A stretch of DNA of 64,000 bases, taken from NCBI RefSeq assembly GCF_000754815.1, contig NZ_KN150747.1, positions 2,449,908-2,513,907 on the forward strand. The letters run 5' to 3'. The position numbers were made by a program, and so were the translations under genes. Shown here one piece after another: positions 54,933 to 64,000 of this stretch. Position 1 is the stretch's first letter. Each line of letters begins with the position of its first letter. This DNA comes from Yersinia ruckeri ATCC 29473. GTDB taxonomy: Bacteria; Pseudomonadota; Gammaproteobacteria; Enterobacterales; Enterobacteriaceae. The notes beneath the pieces were generated by a model. The model did not search any database. It had not been told where the DNA came from and saw only the letters and a program-made list of their open reading frames with translations.

Positions 54933-56300
54933 TTAATACGCGCGTAGCCTGTGGAATACGGCGGCGATCTTGTGCGGATCTTTGATGCCCGCCGCCGCCG
55001 CGACTTCCACGCCGGAATTAAAATCCAACCCCGCGCAGCCGAGTGCCGCCGCCTCGGCGCAATTGTCACTGTTCAGGCCACCGGCCAGCAGTACATTACC
55101 CAACGCTTGACCGCGCAACAGCGACCAGTCAAAGGTTTGACCGCTGCCGCCAGCCGCGTTATCCAGCACATAACGATCCACATTATCGATATGACGAGCA
55201 GGCACAGTGTGGCTGACACTCAGCGCTTTCCAAATCTGGCAGCTTGCTGGCAGTAAGTCGCGTAACTGTCGGATATAAGCCGGATCTTCGTTACCGTGTA
55301 ACTGAACCGCTGCCAGAGACAAGGCTTCTGCGCTTTGCTGTACGTTTTCCAGTGTGGCATCGCTGAATACACCGACATACTTCAATGGCGCGGCGCTGAT
55401 CACCGCTCGAGCCTGAACCCTATCGATATAACGCGGCGAACTACCGACAAAAATCAAACCGCCATAGACGGCGCCCGCACGGTAAGCGGCGACGGCATCC
55501 TGTGGTCGAGTGAGTCCGCAGACCTTGTTTTCACCCAGCAATACCCGGCGCACCGCCGCATCGAGGTTTGGCTCGGACATCAAGGCGCTGCCTATCAAAA
55601 AGCCGTGGGCAAATTGGCGCAGTTCGCGCACCTGTTGGTAACTATTAATACCTGACTCGCTGATCACGATGACGTCAGCGGGCAAACGAGGAGCCAGTTG
55701 TTTGGTGCGATTGAGGTCGATAGACAGATCGCGTAAATCGCGATTATTGATGCCAACCACTTTGGCTTTCAGCTTAATGGCTCGTTCCAGCTCTTCTTCG
55801 TTACTGGCCTCGGTCAACACGCCCATATTCAGGCTGTGGGCGAGGGCGGCCAATTGCAGATAACGTTTATCATCCAGCACCGATAGCATCAGCAATACCG
55901 CATCGGCCTGATAAAAACGCGCCAGTTGAATCTGGTACTCGTCAATAATGAAATCTTTGCACAACACCGGTTGTGTCACGGCAGCGCTGACTAATGGCAG
56001 GAAATCAAAACTGCCTTGAAAATATTTTTCATCAGTCAGAACCGAAATGGCAGACGCATACTGCTGATAAACGTTGGCAATTTCTGTCGGATTAAAATGG
56101 TCACGAATTACCCCTTTGGATGGCGACGCCTTTTTACATTCCAGGATAAATACACTGTTATCACGGCGCAAAGCCTGATAAAAACTACGCTCACTTGGCG
56201 TCACCTCATGCTGGAAACTGGCCAGCGGCTGCTGTAATTTGCGGGCGACAAGCCAGATTTCCTTATCGCGTACAATGTTGTGGAGTACCGTTTCCTGCAT
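54933..56300 (-). CDS. trpC: Bifunctional indole-3-glycerol-phosphate synthase / phosphoribosylanthranilate isomerase
   Basis: 455 residues containing both TIM-barrel enzymes fused, as in other Enterobacterales (E. coli 453). The N-terminal IGPS domain (about 1-255) has [39 protein letters not shown] and ISESGINS. The C-terminal PRAI domain (about 256-455) has [33 protein letters not shown] and [11 protein letters not shown]. The gene starts four bases after trpD ends, with AGGGG inside the trpD terminus. Confidence 0.97.
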   Translation of the reverse strand: MQETVLHNIVRDKEIWLVARKLQQPLASFQHEVTPSERSFYQALRRDNSVFILECKKASPSKGVIRDHFNPTEIANVYQQYASAISVLTDEKYFQGSFDFLPLVSAAVTQPVLCKDFIIDEYQIQLARFYQADAVLLMLSVLDDKRYLQLAALAHSLNMGVLTEASNEEELERAIKLKAKVVGINNRDLRDLSIDLNRTKQLAPRLPADVIVISESGINSYQQVRELRQFAHGFLIGSALMSEPNLDAAVRRVLLGENKVCGLTRPQDAVAAYRAGAVYGGLIFVGSSPRYIDRVQARAVISAAPLKYVGVFSDATLENVQQSAEALSLAAVQLHGNEDPAYIRQLRDLLPASCQIWKALSVSHTVPARHIDNVDRYVLDNAAGGSGQTFDWSLLRGQALGNVLLAGGLNSDNCAEAAALGCAGLDFNSGVEVAAAAGIKDPHKIAAVFHRLRAY

Positions 56301-56303
56301 TAT

Positions 56304-57302
56304 TTATCCCCTTGCCGCCAGAGCAGTGACTCGTTCAAAAGCCTGCCCACTATGAATCATGTCCAATGCCTGTTGAGTGTTGTGCCGTAAGTCTTCTTGT
56401 CCATGCAATTTCAACAACATCGCCACGTTGACAGCCACTGCCGCCGCGTGTGCAGCCTCACCGTTACCTTGTAACAACCGAGCTAAAATGTCACGATTTT
56501 CTTCCGGCGAACCGCCCTGTAACGAGGCTAGCGGATAGCGGCGGATACCAAAATCTTCCGGTGTCAATGAGTAGGTTTCAACCACGCCATTGTTCAATTC
56601 TGCCACCTGAGTGGGGGCATGAATGGCCACTTCATCCATACCACCGCCATGAACCACCGCCGCCCGTTGATAACCCAATACTCGCAAGGTTTCCGCTATG
56701 GGCAACACCAACTCTGGGCTGTAAACACCGATCAGCGCCAGAGGCGGGCGAGCCGGATTAATCAATGGACCCAACACGTTAAACAGTGTGCGGGTTTTGA
56801 GTTGTTGCCGAACCGACATCGCGTGGCGAAAACCGCTGTGATACTGCGGCGCAAACAAGAAGCACACGCCCAGATCATCCAGCGCCTTACGTGATGTTTC
56901 CGCCGGTAAATCCAGCCGAATACCAAAGGCCGCCAACAGATCGGAAGAGCCTGAACGACTAGACACACTGCGGTTGCCATGTTTTGCCACTTTGATGCCA
57001 CAAGCGGCTGCGACAAAAGCACTGGCGGTTGAAATATTAATACTATTGGTGCCGTCGCCACCGGTGCCGACAATATCGGCAAACACATAATCCGGGCGTG
57101 GGAATGGCTGTGCATCTGCCAGCAGCGCCTGCGCAGCACCGGCGATTTCAGCTGGTGTTTCGCCACGCACTTTCATACTGATCAACACCGCCGCCAGTTG
57201 GCTCGGTTCCATGTCGCCTCGCACGATGGCGGTAAACAACTGCTGGCTTTCCTGCTGAGTCAATGGCTCGGCGCGGAACAGTTTTTCTAATAAATGTTGC
57301 AT
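56304..57302 (-). CDS. trpD: Anthranilate phosphoribosyltransferase
   Basis: Transfers phosphoribosyl from PRPP to anthranilate. 332 residues from the ATG at 57302 ([13 protein letters not shown]). The adjacent upstream ATG (57305) is possible; frames further upstream overlap trpG. PRPP-binding [15 protein letters not shown] and [15 protein letters not shown], the anthranilate-site [16 protein letters not shown] and the metal-site MDEVAIH are all present. It is a separate polypeptide here, whereas E. coli fuses this domain to TrpG. The ATG overlaps the trpG stop (TGATG). Confidence 0.96.
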   Translation of the reverse strand: MQHLLEKLFRAEPLTQQESQQLFTAIVRGDMEPSQLAAVLISMKVRGETPAEIAGAAQALLADAQPFPRPDYVFADIVGTGGDGTNSINISTASAFVAAACGIKVAKHGNRSVSSRSGSSDLLAAFGIRLDLPAETSRKALDDLGVCFLFAPQYHSGFRHAMSVRQQLKTRTLFNVLGPLINPARPPLALIGVYSPELVLPIAETLRVLGYQRAAVVHGGGMDEVAIHAPTQVAELNNGVVETYSLTPEDFGIRRYPLASLQGGSPEENRDILARLLQGNGEAAHAAAVAVNVAMLLKLHGQEDLRHNTQQALDMIHSGQAFERVTALAARG

Positions 57303-57895
57303 CATAAGTTCCTTGATTCCGCCAACGCCCAGGCCAGGGTTTGTTCCAGTAGTCGCGCACCCTGAGTGGTTAAAATCGATTCTGGATGGAACTGATAACC
57401 GCATACTCGGTGCTGATCATGGCGTACCGCCATCACCATCTCGCCAAAGCAGGCATTGACCGTTAGTTCAGCGGGAATATGGCTACCTACCAATGAATGG
57501 TAACGAGCGACCGGTAACGGGTTGGGCATTCCGCTAAACATGCCTTGTTGATCGTGATGAATGGATGAGGCTTTACCATGCAGAATTTCCCCCGCCTGAC
57601 CCACATGTCCGCCATAGGCTTCGACAATAGCCTGATGACCCAAACAGATACCGATAATCGGTAACTGACCACGCAGGCGTTGCAGCAATTCAGGCATACA
57701 GCCGGCTTGCGCCGGTGTTCCTGGGCCAGGAGACAACATCAGCACCGGCTGAGTCATTGCTTGCAAGCGCGCGATAATGGTGTCAGCGGCGATGGAGTTA
57801 CGATAAATCACCACGCGATGACCACTGGCACGCAGTTGATCCACCAGGTTGTAAGTAAAGGAATCAACGTTATCGAGCAGCAGAATATCGGCCAT
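57302..57895 (-). CDS. trpG: Anthranilate synthase component II (glutamine amidotransferase)
   Basis: Supplies ammonia from glutamine to TrpE. 197 residues, class I GATase with the catalytic Cys84 in [11 protein letters not shown], the oxyanion segment SPGPGTP (55-61) and the His-Glu pair in YQFHPESIL near the C-terminus. The free-standing form is typical of Yersinia and Serratia rather than E. coli/Salmonella, where trpG is fused to trpD. It overlaps trpE by one base (TAATG) and trpD by one base, giving translational coupling on both sides. Confidence 0.96.
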   Translation of the reverse strand: MADILLLDNVDSFTYNLVDQLRASGHRVVIYRNSIAADTIIARLQAMTQPVLMLSPGPGTPAQAGCMPELLQRLRGQLPIIGICLGHQAIVEAYGGHVGQAGEILHGKASSIHHDQQGMFSGMPNPLPVARYHSLVGSHIPAELTVNACFGEMVMAVRHDQHRVCGYQFHPESILTTQGARLLEQTLAWALAESRNL

Positions 57896-59457
57896 TAGAA
57901 AATCTCCTTTGCCTGATGGGCAGTCGCAATCGCCCGCAACACCGCCCGAGCTTTATTGCGGGTTTCATCTGCTTCCGCCTGCGGTACTGAATCCAGCACC
58001 ACACCAGCCCCCGCCTGAACGGTAGCAATGCCGTCTTCAACGTAGGCTGAACGGATAACAATGCAGGTATCCAAATCGCCGTGAGCGGTCAAGTAACCGA
58101 CTGCACCGCCATAACTGCCGCGCCGAGAGCCTTCACTCTGGGCGATGAGCTGCATGGCGCGAACTTTGGGTGCACCGCTCAGGGTGCCCATATTCATACA
58201 GGCTTGATAAGCGTGCAGTACATCCAGATCGGCGCGCAACTGACCGACGACGCGAGAAACCAAATGCATCACAAAGGAATAACGGTCAACTTTGGTCAGG
58301 TCTGCCACATAACGGCTACCGGGCTCACAGATGCGCGCCAAATCGTTGCGCGCCAAATCCACTAACATCAAATGTTCGGCCAGTTCTTTATGATCGGTAC
58401 GCATCTCCAATTCGATACGGCTATCCAGATCCCGATCCAACTCACCGTTGGCCTGACGACCACGAGGGCGAGTACCCGCAATGGGATAGATTTCAATCTG
58501 ACGGCTATCGGCATCGTATTTCAGCGCACTCTCAGGCGAGGCACCAAACAGAGCAAATTCGTTGTCCTGCATAAAGAACATATAAGGACTTGGATTATTG
58601 TCTTTCAGGGTTTGATAGGCCGCCAAAGGAGAAGGGCAAGGTAACGTGAAGCGGCGAGATGGAACGACCTGAAAAACTTCCCCCGCCCGCACCGCTAGCT
58701 GCAAGTCACTGACGACCTGACAATATTCCGCATCAGATTGATTACAACGTAGCGTCATATCCGGTACCGCCAGCGCAGGAATGGGCTGCGGAGGCTGCTG
58801 CATTTGTTGCACGATCTGGTGTAAGCGTTGTTGCAAACGCTGATTTTCCTCGGCGTCAGGTTGAAACAGGCTGGCCTGTAACCGAGTCGTGCGGTGCTGG
58901 TGGTCCAGAACCAACAGGGTTTCAGCCAAATAGAAACAAAAATCTGGGCAACGCTGGTGTTGTTGCAGCGGCGGCAGGTTTTCAAATCCGGCGACCAAAT
59001 CATAGGCAAACAAACCGCCTAATAACATGGCATCGGGTTCGTGCGCTGGCGTTTCCACCAGCGTCAGTAACCGACGCAAAGCATCGAAAACTGACAACGC
59101 CTGCAAGCGAGAATCTTCGTCCTGCACAGCATTAATGATCGGGAAAGTCAGTTCCCGGCCATCAGGACGAACCTGAATGACAACCTGCGCCGGTAAAACG
59201 GCGTCGAGTAACGGCAATAACGTTGCGCCATTACGGGTGAGTGCCTGAATACTGACCTGACGATCTTGTGCCGTTATCCGCAGTGCGCTATCGATGACCA
59301 ACAGGCTTTTCAGATTTTGTTTACTGGTTATTTCAGCCGACTCCAACAACAGCGTTGCTGGGCGGTCACCACATAACTGATGGAAAAGGGCGGTAGGATC
59401 GTCGCGGTAGCAGGCTTCGGCCTTGAGTAGTTGTAAGCTGTGACGCGATCGTTGCAT
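57895..59457 (-). CDS. trpE: Anthranilate synthase component I
   Basis: Converts chorismate to anthranilate with ammonia from TrpG. 520 residues from the ATG at 59457 ([15 protein letters not shown]), which has AGGA eight bases upstream; frames further upstream enter the attenuator. The feedback-binding LLES motif (about 38-41), [48 protein letters not shown] and the SGAPKVRAM block are intact. Length is the same as E. coli TrpE (520). First structural gene of the trp operon. Confidence 0.97.
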   Translation of the reverse strand: MQRSRHSLQLLKAEACYRDDPTALFHQLCGDRPATLLLESAEITSKQNLKSLLVIDSALRITAQDRQVSIQALTRNGATLLPLLDAVLPAQVVIQVRPDGRELTFPIINAVQDEDSRLQALSVFDALRRLLTLVETPAHEPDAMLLGGLFAYDLVAGFENLPPLQQHQRCPDFCFYLAETLLVLDHQHRTTRLQASLFQPDAEENQRLQQRLHQIVQQMQQPPQPIPALAVPDMTLRCNQSDAEYCQVVSDLQLAVRAGEVFQVVPSRRFTLPCPSPLAAYQTLKDNNPSPYMFFMQDNEFALFGASPESALKYDADSRQIEIYPIAGTRPRGRQANGELDRDLDSRIELEMRTDHKELAEHLMLVDLARNDLARICEPGSRYVADLTKVDRYSFVMHLVSRVVGQLRADLDVLHAYQACMNMGTLSGAPKVRAMQLIAQSEGSRRGSYGGAVGYLTAHGDLDTCIVIRSAYVEDGIATVQAGAGVVLDSVPQAEADETRNKARAVLRAIATAHQAKEIF

Positions 59458-59481
59458 GGTTTTCATCCTGATTCTGTCCAT

Positions 59482-59506
59482 AAAAAAGCCCGCTGGTGAG
59501 CGGGCT
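59482..59506 (-). terminator. trp attenuator terminator
   Basis: On the minus strand AGCCCGCT (59499-59506 region) and AGCGGGCT (59487-59494) form an 8-bp stem with a 4-base loop, followed by TTTTTT, between trpL and trpE. A segment CGGGC near the end of the leader peptide (59551-59555) could pair with GCCCG in the stem (59501-59505) as an antiterminator. This supports Trp-dependent attenuation. Confidence 0.88.
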
Positions 59507-59543
59507 GAAGCAATCTGCATGGTCTGATGACTGGTATGCGTGA

Positions 59544-59609
59544 TTACACCGCCCGAGAGAGGGAGCTATGCCACCAGCTAAGTAGAGAAGTCAGGTATTT
59601 ATTCATCAT
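59544..59609 (-). CDS. trpL: trp operon leader peptide
   Basis: A 20-21 residue leader (M)MNKYLTSLLSWWHSSLSRA ending V, stop at 59546-59544. Two adjacent Trp codons in the middle provide tryptophan sensing by ribosome stalling, as in E. coli, whose leader is 14 residues ([14 protein letters not shown]). Two start ATGs are adjacent (59609 and 59606). About 95 bases separate it from the predicted transcription start, much longer than the short leader in E. coli. The attenuator hairpin lies 38 bases downstream. Confidence 0.85.
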   Translation of the reverse strand: MMNKYLTSLLSWWHSSLSRAV

Positions 59610-59705
59610 CAGTCTCTTTATCATTACGATTGCGTTCAGTTTATCGGACACCTTGTGAGTTCATCGATTGGTCGATCTGAAACGCGTCGCTGTTCGTGAA
59701 CTTGT

Positions 59706-59739
59706 GTACTAGTAAACTAGTTCTCGGGAGTGCTGTCAA
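59706..59739 (-). promoter_or_regulatory. trp promoter and TrpR operator
   Basis: Minus strand: -35 TTGACA (59739-59734), 17-base spacer, -10 TTTACT (59716-59711). The TrpR operator, read on the minus strand GAACTAGTTTACTAGTAC (59723-59706), overlaps the -10 and differs from the E. coli trp operator core by one base. Transcription should start near 59704. Tryptophan-TrpR repression is therefore expected in addition to attenuation. Confidence 0.93.
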
Positions 59740-59862
59740 CCCCTGAATGTTGTTTTTTAACCCACTTTTTTCATCCTTCACTTTTAACGGAATAAGATTG
59801 GTTAACATCATCAGTGACTAAACGGTTATGATAGTCAGCCCAGCATATTTCGGACTGTAGCT

Positions 59863-60774
59863 TTGACTGACACTACCACTGAACCGACCGCTTTCACTCT
59901 GTATGATCTCCACAGCCATACCACCGCCTCTGATGGGTTATTGACCCCGACGCAATTGGTGGTGCGTGCCGCATCCATGCGGGTCGGGGTGTTGGCGATA
60001 ACTGACCATGACACCACTGGCGGATTAGCCGAAGCGGCGCAAGCAATAAAAGAGCAACATCTGCCCTTGCGACTGATTAACGGGGTTGAAGTGTCGACGC
60101 TGTGGGAAAACCACGAAATTCATATTGTAGGTCTGGGCATTGATATCACTCATCCGGCGATATGCGATTTATTACGCCAGCAATCGGAACACCGCCATCA
60201 GCGCGCGCTGGAAATTGGCATCCGATTGGAGAAAGCCCGCGTTCCCGAAGCCTGGCAAGGTGCGAACCGTCTTGCCAGTGGCGGGCAGGTTACCCGAGGC
60301 CACTTTGCCCGCTATTTGGTGGAGTTAGGATTGGCCTCCAACGTGGGTCAGGTATTTAAAAAATATCTGGCCAAAGGGAAGACCGGTTACGTTCCGGCTC
60401 AGTGGTGTACAATAAAGCAAGCAATTGATGCCATTCATCAATCGGGTGGGCAGGCGGTGATGGCTCATCCTAGTCGCTATGATTTATCGACCAAATGGCT
60501 AAAACGGCTGTTGGCACATTTTGCCGAACACGCGGGAGACGCAATGGAAGTTGCCCAGTGTCAGCAGGCTCCCCATGAACGGGCGCAGCTTGCTCAATAC
60601 GCGCGCGACTATCATTTACTTGCATCCCAGGGGTCAGATTTTCATCAGCCTTGTTCCTGGATTGAACTGGGCCGCAAACTGTGGTTGCCCGCTGGGGTGG
60701 AACCGGTTTGGCGTGATTGGCCGCAAGAAGCCAGCCAGACTGCAGACATATTGAAAGATGAGGTAGAGTCATGA
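59863..60774 (+). CDS. rnm: PHP-domain phosphoesterase / RNase AM
   Basis: 303 residues; the only in-frame start near the conserved N-terminus is TTG at 59863 (MTDTTTEPTAFTLYDLHSHT). The PHP metal motifs are intact: DLHSHTTASDG, ITDHDTTGG, GVEVSTLWENHEIHIVGL, MAHPSRYDLS and LLASQGSDFHQP. The E. coli protein (YciV/TrpH) is a 3',5'-nucleotide bisphosphatase and 5'-3' exoribonuclease maturing rRNA 5' ends. Divergent from trpL and overlapping yciO by four bases (ATGA), as in E. coli. The ribosome site is weak. Confidence 0.94.
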   Translation: MTDTTTEPTAFTLYDLHSHTTASDGLLTPTQLVVRAASMRVGVLAITDHDTTGGLAEAAQAIKEQHLPLRLINGVEVSTLWENHEIHIVGLGIDITHPAICDLLRQQSEHRHQRALEIGIRLEKARVPEAWQGANRLASGGQVTRGHFARYLVELGLASNVGQVFKKYLAKGKTGYVPAQWCTIKQAIDAIHQSGGQAVMAHPSRYDLSTKWLKRLLAHFAEHAGDAMEVAQCQQAPHERAQLAQYARDYHLLASQGSDFHQPCSWIELGRKLWLPAGVEPVWRDWPQEASQTADILKDEVES

Positions 60775-61391
60775 GTCAATTTTTTTATATTCACCCAGAA
60801 AATCCTCAGTCGCGGTTAATCAACCAGAGTGTGGATGTATTGCGTAAAGGCGGGGTGATTGTTTATCCAACGGATTCTGGCTACGCGCTGGGTTGCCGTC
60901 TGGAAGAAAAAGCCGCAATGGAGCGTATTTGTCGTATCCGCCAGTTGGATGGAAACCATAATTTTACGCTGGTATGTCGAGATTTATCGGAGTTATCAAC
61001 TTATGCCCACGTTGATAACAGTGCATTTCGCCTTATCAAGAATAACACGCCCGGTAATTACACTTTTATTTTGAAAGCGACCAAAGAAGTGCCTCGGCGC
61101 TTGATGAATGACAAGCGTAAAACCATTGGGCTGCGAGTGCCGTCTAACCCGATTGCCCTGGCATTATTAGACGTATTGGGCGAGCCGTTGATGTCGACCA
61201 CGCTGATGTTACCAGGAAATGATTTTGCCGAGTCAGATCCCGAAGAGATCCGCGATCATTTGGGCAAACAAGTTGATTTGGTTATCCACGGTGGCTCCCT
61301 CGGCCAGCAGCCCACCACGGTCATCGATTTGACTGAATCTTCACCGGAAGTTATCCGCGAAGGGGTTGGCGACGCCCGACCTTTCCGTTAA
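60771..61391 (+). CDS. yciO: YciO, Sua5/YrdC/YciO family dsRNA/nucleotide-binding protein
   Basis: 206 residues of the YrdC-like fold: VYPTDSGYALGCRLEEKAA (31-49), KTIGLRVPSNPIALALLDVLGEPLMSTTL (abbreviated here; about 120-148), and the C-terminal TTVIDLTESSPEVIREGVGD. The family is related to TsaC, which makes threonylcarbamoyl-AMP for t6A tRNA modification; YciO itself has weak activity and its role is unsettled. It is coupled to rnm by an ATGA overlap. yciQ, next in E. coli, is absent, so a 221-base gap and rluB follow. Confidence 0.94.
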   Translation: MSQFFYIHPENPQSRLINQSVDVLRKGGVIVYPTDSGYALGCRLEEKAAMERICRIRQLDGNHNFTLVCRDLSELSTYAHVDNSAFRLIKNNTPGNYTFILKATKEVPRRLMNDKRKTIGLRVPSNPIALALLDVLGEPLMSTTLMLPGNDFAESDPEEIRDHLGKQVDLVIHGGSLGQQPTTVIDLTESSPEVIREGVGDARPFR

Positions 61392-61612
61392 TTACTCCTG
61401 CAACCGCCATGTATTTATTAGCATCATTGAACAGAAAATTAGTGTAAAATGACCGACCACGGACTAGCCTGTTTCACCGCCTATTAGGCACATTTTTTGA
61501 CATGCTTGGTTCTAAAATGTATTAAAATCATTTGGTTATGAGATTTTTTACATAAACGATTGATAAAAATATATAACACGACGCCTGTGAAGGCGACATT
61601 AGAGGTTGCTCA

Positions 61613-62578
61613 ATGAGCGAGAAGTTACAGAAAGTTCTGGCGCGTGCCGGTCATGGTTCACGCCGTGAAATTGAAGCTATTATCCAACAGGGCCGCGTCA
61701 GCGTTGACGGTAAAGTGGCCACGTTGGGCGATCGCGTTGACGTGACGCCATCGACCAAAATTCGCCTGGATGGCCGCATTCTGCCGATTACCGAATCGGA
61801 AGAAGCGGTATGCCGGGTATTAGCCTATTACAAACCTGAAGGTGAGCTATGTACCCGTAGCGATCCAGATGGTCGTCCGACGGTATTTGACCGCCTGCCT
61901 AAACTGCGTGGTTCACGTTGGGTCGCGGTAGGTCGTTTGGACGTCAATACCTCGGGTTTATTACTGTTCACCACCGATGGTGAACTGGCTAATCGCCTGA
62001 TGCACCCCAGCCGTGAAGTTGAACGTGAATATGCGGTGCGCGTATTCGGCCAGATTGATGACGAAAAAATCAAACTATTAAGCCGTGGTGTACAACTGGA
62101 AGACGGGCCTGCGGCTTTCCGCACTATCAGTTTCCAGGGCGGTGAAGGTTTGAACCAATGGTATAACGTCACTCTGACCGAAGGGCGTAACCGCGAAGTT
62201 CGTCGTTTGTGGGAAGCGGTTGGTGTGCAAGTCAGCCGGTTGATCCGCGTACGTTACGGTGATATCAATCTGCCGAAAGGCCTGCCTCGCGGCGGCTGGA
62301 CTGAGCTGGATTTGAAAGCGACCAACTACCTGCGTGAATTGGTTGAGCTGGATGTAGAAACCGTCAGCAAACTGCCGGTTGAAAAAGATCGTCGTCGGGT
62401 GAAAGCCAACCAGATTCGTCGTGCGGTTAAACGTCACACCGAAGTGGCTGGACGTCAGCAAACCGCAGGGCGTCAAGGTTCAGCTCGCAAAAGTTCTACC
62501 CGCCAGAATACCGGTAACACGGCGTCTTCTGGCGCTCCGGTTTCAGGTCGCCGCCGCGCGCCCGCTAAACGCGGATAA
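61613..62578 (+). CDS. rluB: 23S rRNA pseudouridine-2605 synthase
   Basis: 321 residues: an N-terminal S4 RNA-binding domain (about 1-60, [18 protein letters not shown]), the RluB/RsuA catalytic domain with Asp110 in [14 protein letters not shown] (same number as in E. coli), and [24 protein letters not shown] long basic C-terminal tail rich in Arg, Ser, Gly and Ala (about 255-321) probably binds rRNA. It is followed by a terminator and convergent btuR. Confidence 0.96.
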   Translation: MSEKLQKVLARAGHGSRREIEAIIQQGRVSVDGKVATLGDRVDVTPSTKIRLDGRILPITESEEAVCRVLAYYKPEGELCTRSDPDGRPTVFDRLPKLRGSRWVAVGRLDVNTSGLLLFTTDGELANRLMHPSREVEREYAVRVFGQIDDEKIKLLSRGVQLEDGPAAFRTISFQGGEGLNQWYNVTLTEGRNREVRRLWEAVGVQVSRLIRVRYGDINLPKGLPRGGWTELDLKATNYLRELVELDVETVSKLPVEKDRRRVKANQIRRAVKRHTEVAGRQQTAGRQGSARKSSTRQNTGNTASSGAPVSGRRRAPAKRG

Positions 62579-62595
62579 AAAAGCGGTTAATCTGA

Positions 62596-62626
62596 TTGCC
62601 GCAGACCGAGTGCTGCGGCAAATTTT
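62596..62626 (+). terminator. Terminator after rluB
   Basis: TTGCCGCAG (62596-62604) and CTGCGGCAA (62613-62621) form a perfect 9-bp stem with an 8-base loop, followed by ATTTTC. It lies 17 bases after the rluB stop and may also serve the convergent btuR. Confidence 0.85.
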
Positions 62627-62691
62627 CTCTCCGAATACCTGCTCGCCTTCCTCAATCTGCGCATCCTCTTTCCTTCGAACGTTGCCGATGG

Positions 62692-63282
62692 CTACCAATC
62701 AATGCCTTGCTGTGCTTTGATTCCGCTATCGAAAGCATGTTTGACCGGACGCAATTCACTCACGGTATCCGCCAGCGCCAGCAAATCCCGATGACAGCCG
62801 CGACCGGTAATGATAACCGTCTGATGTTCAGGACGAGCGTTCAGAGCAGCAATCACTTCTTCTGGCGTTAAATAGCAGTAACTCACCATATAAGTCAGCT
62901 CGTCCATGACCACTAAATCCAGCCCTGGGTCGGCCAACATCCGCAATCCATGCTGCCAAACCTCCTGACAGGCAGCGGTATCTGTGGCCTTATTTTGCGT
63001 ATCCCAGGTGAAACCGGTGGCCATTACCTGAAATTCGACGCCGTGTGGTTCCAGCAAATTCCGCTCACCGTTTGGCCACTCACCTTTAATAAACTGGATC
63101 ACACCAGCATGCTTACCGTGACCTACGGCGCGCGTGACGGTACCAAACGCCGCCGTAGTTTTACCTTTACCATTACCGGTCATCACAATCAGAATACCGC
63201 GTGTTTCCTGCGCTGCGGCAATGCGGGAGTCTACTTTTTCTTTCAGTCGTTGCTGTCGCTGTTGGTGACGATCGTCGGACAT
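62692..63282 (-). CDS. btuR: Cob(I)yrinic acid a,c-diamide adenosyltransferase
   Basis: Adenosylates corrinoids to make adenosylcobalamin, using ATP. 196 residues, the same as E. coli BtuR. The P-loop MTGNGKGKTTAAFGT (about 34-48), the VIQFIKGEWPNGERN segment, the DLVVMDELTYMVSY Walker-B-like motif and IITGRGCHRDLLALADTVSE are intact. It lies 17 bases downstream of yciK on the same strand, as in E. coli. Confidence 0.96.
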   Translation of the reverse strand: MSDDRHQQRQQRLKEKVDSRIAAAQETRGILIVMTGNGKGKTTAAFGTVTRAVGHGKHAGVIQFIKGEWPNGERNLLEPHGVEFQVMATGFTWDTQNKATDTAACQEVWQHGLRMLADPGLDLVVMDELTYMVSYCYLTPEEVIAALNARPEHQTVIITGRGCHRDLLALADTVSELRPVKHAFDSGIKAQQGIDW

Positions 63283-63299
63283 AAAATACTCCTGATGAA

Positions 63300-64000
63300 T
63301 TATTCGGCCTGACCGGGTTTACGTCCCGGTTGAGCATCGAAGCTGATTCCCGTTTTTCGCCGGCTATCATCACCCATTAAATAGAGATACAGCGGCATGA
63401 TATCTGCCGGTGTTTTCAGCTTGGACGGGTCTTCATTCGGAAATGCAGATGATCGCATCTTAGTCCGAGTTCCACCCGGATTGATGCAATTTACCCGCAA
63501 GTGAGTGTTTTTATACTCTTCAGCTAACACTTGCATCATACCTTCAGTAGCAAACTTGGATACTGCGTAAGCGCCCCAACCGGCGCGTCCCTGTCGGCCG
63601 ACAAAATACCAGCGAGGAAGCCGTGGATTTCAGTAACAGCGGCAACAACGCCTGCGTGAGCATAAAAGTGGCATTGACGTTAACCTGCATCACATCCTGC
63701 CAAATAGAAATAGGCTGTTCAGCCATCGGAGCGACTTCACCGAGCAACCCGGCATTATGTAATACACCGTCCAAATGGGCGCTGATCGGTGCAATTTTAT
63801 CGACCAGTTGCTGACAATCCGCTGGCGTAGCATGCAATAAATCCAGCGCTAAAATCGTGGCGGGCAATCCACCCGCCTGGGCAATTTCCTGCCGAACCGA
63901 TTCCAGTTTACTTGCCGTGCGGCCAACCAGAATCAGACGAGCGCCGTAACGGGCATAGGTGAGTGCTGCTTCACGGCCAATGCCATCACCGGCACCCGTT
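63300..64000 (-). pseudogene. yciK: Short-chain dehydrogenase/reductase YciK, frameshifted and truncated by window edge
   Basis: The minus strand encodes YciK in two frames. The upstream part carries the nucleotide motif TGAGDGIGREAALTYARYGA and DGVLHNAGLLGEVAPM, running to LLKSTASSLVF. The downstream part resumes as VGRQGRAGWGAYAVSKFATEG, with the catalytic YxxxK, and continues to QPGRKPGQAE. At the junction (63600-63607) GTATTT is followed by a single T and then GTC, where E. coli YciK has four codons for TSSS. The net loss of 11 bases removes the catalytic-Ser segment and shifts the frame. The gene is therefore probably inactive, unless a sequencing error is involved. The first residues lie outside the window. 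Confidence 0.85.

Overview
The window comes from an enterobacterial chromosome, most probably Yersinia. The backbone follows the order around the E. coli trp-tonB-opp-adhE region, with gene-level differences I associate with Yersinia: trpG separate from trpD, two tandem oppA genes, and an extra fimbrial locus. The genus call is inference from gene content; no rRNA or marker was available for a species call.

Layout. 1-6266: sppA (partial), ydjA-selD-topB-ynjH (selenophosphate synthesis, topoisomerase III), nudG and xthA. 6417-8528: a visibly AT-rich accessory stretch with a lysozyme-like gene and a LysR-type regulator. 8853-10687: tRNA-Tyr with a downstream repeat copying its 3' end, then purU and ychJ. 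11245-12478: an IS3-family element. 12705-23038: rssA-rssB (RpoS turnover), ugd, hns, tdk, adhE, ychE. 23765-31184: the oligopeptide importer oppA-oppA-oppBCDF. 31293-35928: yciU, clsA, yciY, a candidate small RNA, small unknown genes, yciI. 36475-45595: a fimbrial island between yciI and tonB, which are neighbours in E. coli K-12. 46017-52575: tonB, yciA, yciB, a SulP transporter, yciC, a YkgJ-like protein, ompW and a BON lipoprotein. 52803-59739: the complete trp operon with leader, attenuator, promoter and TrpR operator. 59863-64000: rnm (yciV), yciO, rluB, btuR and a disrupted, partial yciK.

The accessory island (36475-45595) is the most interesting part. It holds a Saf/Afa-like chaperone-usher operon (pilin, FGL-type chaperone, usher, AfaD/DraD-like tip protein), a second orphan Saf-type pilin, a ToxR/CadC-like membrane regulator overlapping a FidL-like partner, a second FidL-like protein, and a LuxR-type regulator whose receiver-like domain lacks the phospho-acceptor Asp. 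Together they look like a self-contained adhesin locus sensed through the membrane.

Other points: an orphan promoter-hairpin-terminator unit at 33883-33957 that could be a small RNA; a 41-codon ORF whose start codon sits in a hairpin loop (34950-35084); an apparent 11-nt deletion in yciK removing the catalytic Ser segment; a perfect CRP palindrome upstream of rssAB; and a PmrA-like box upstream of ugd.
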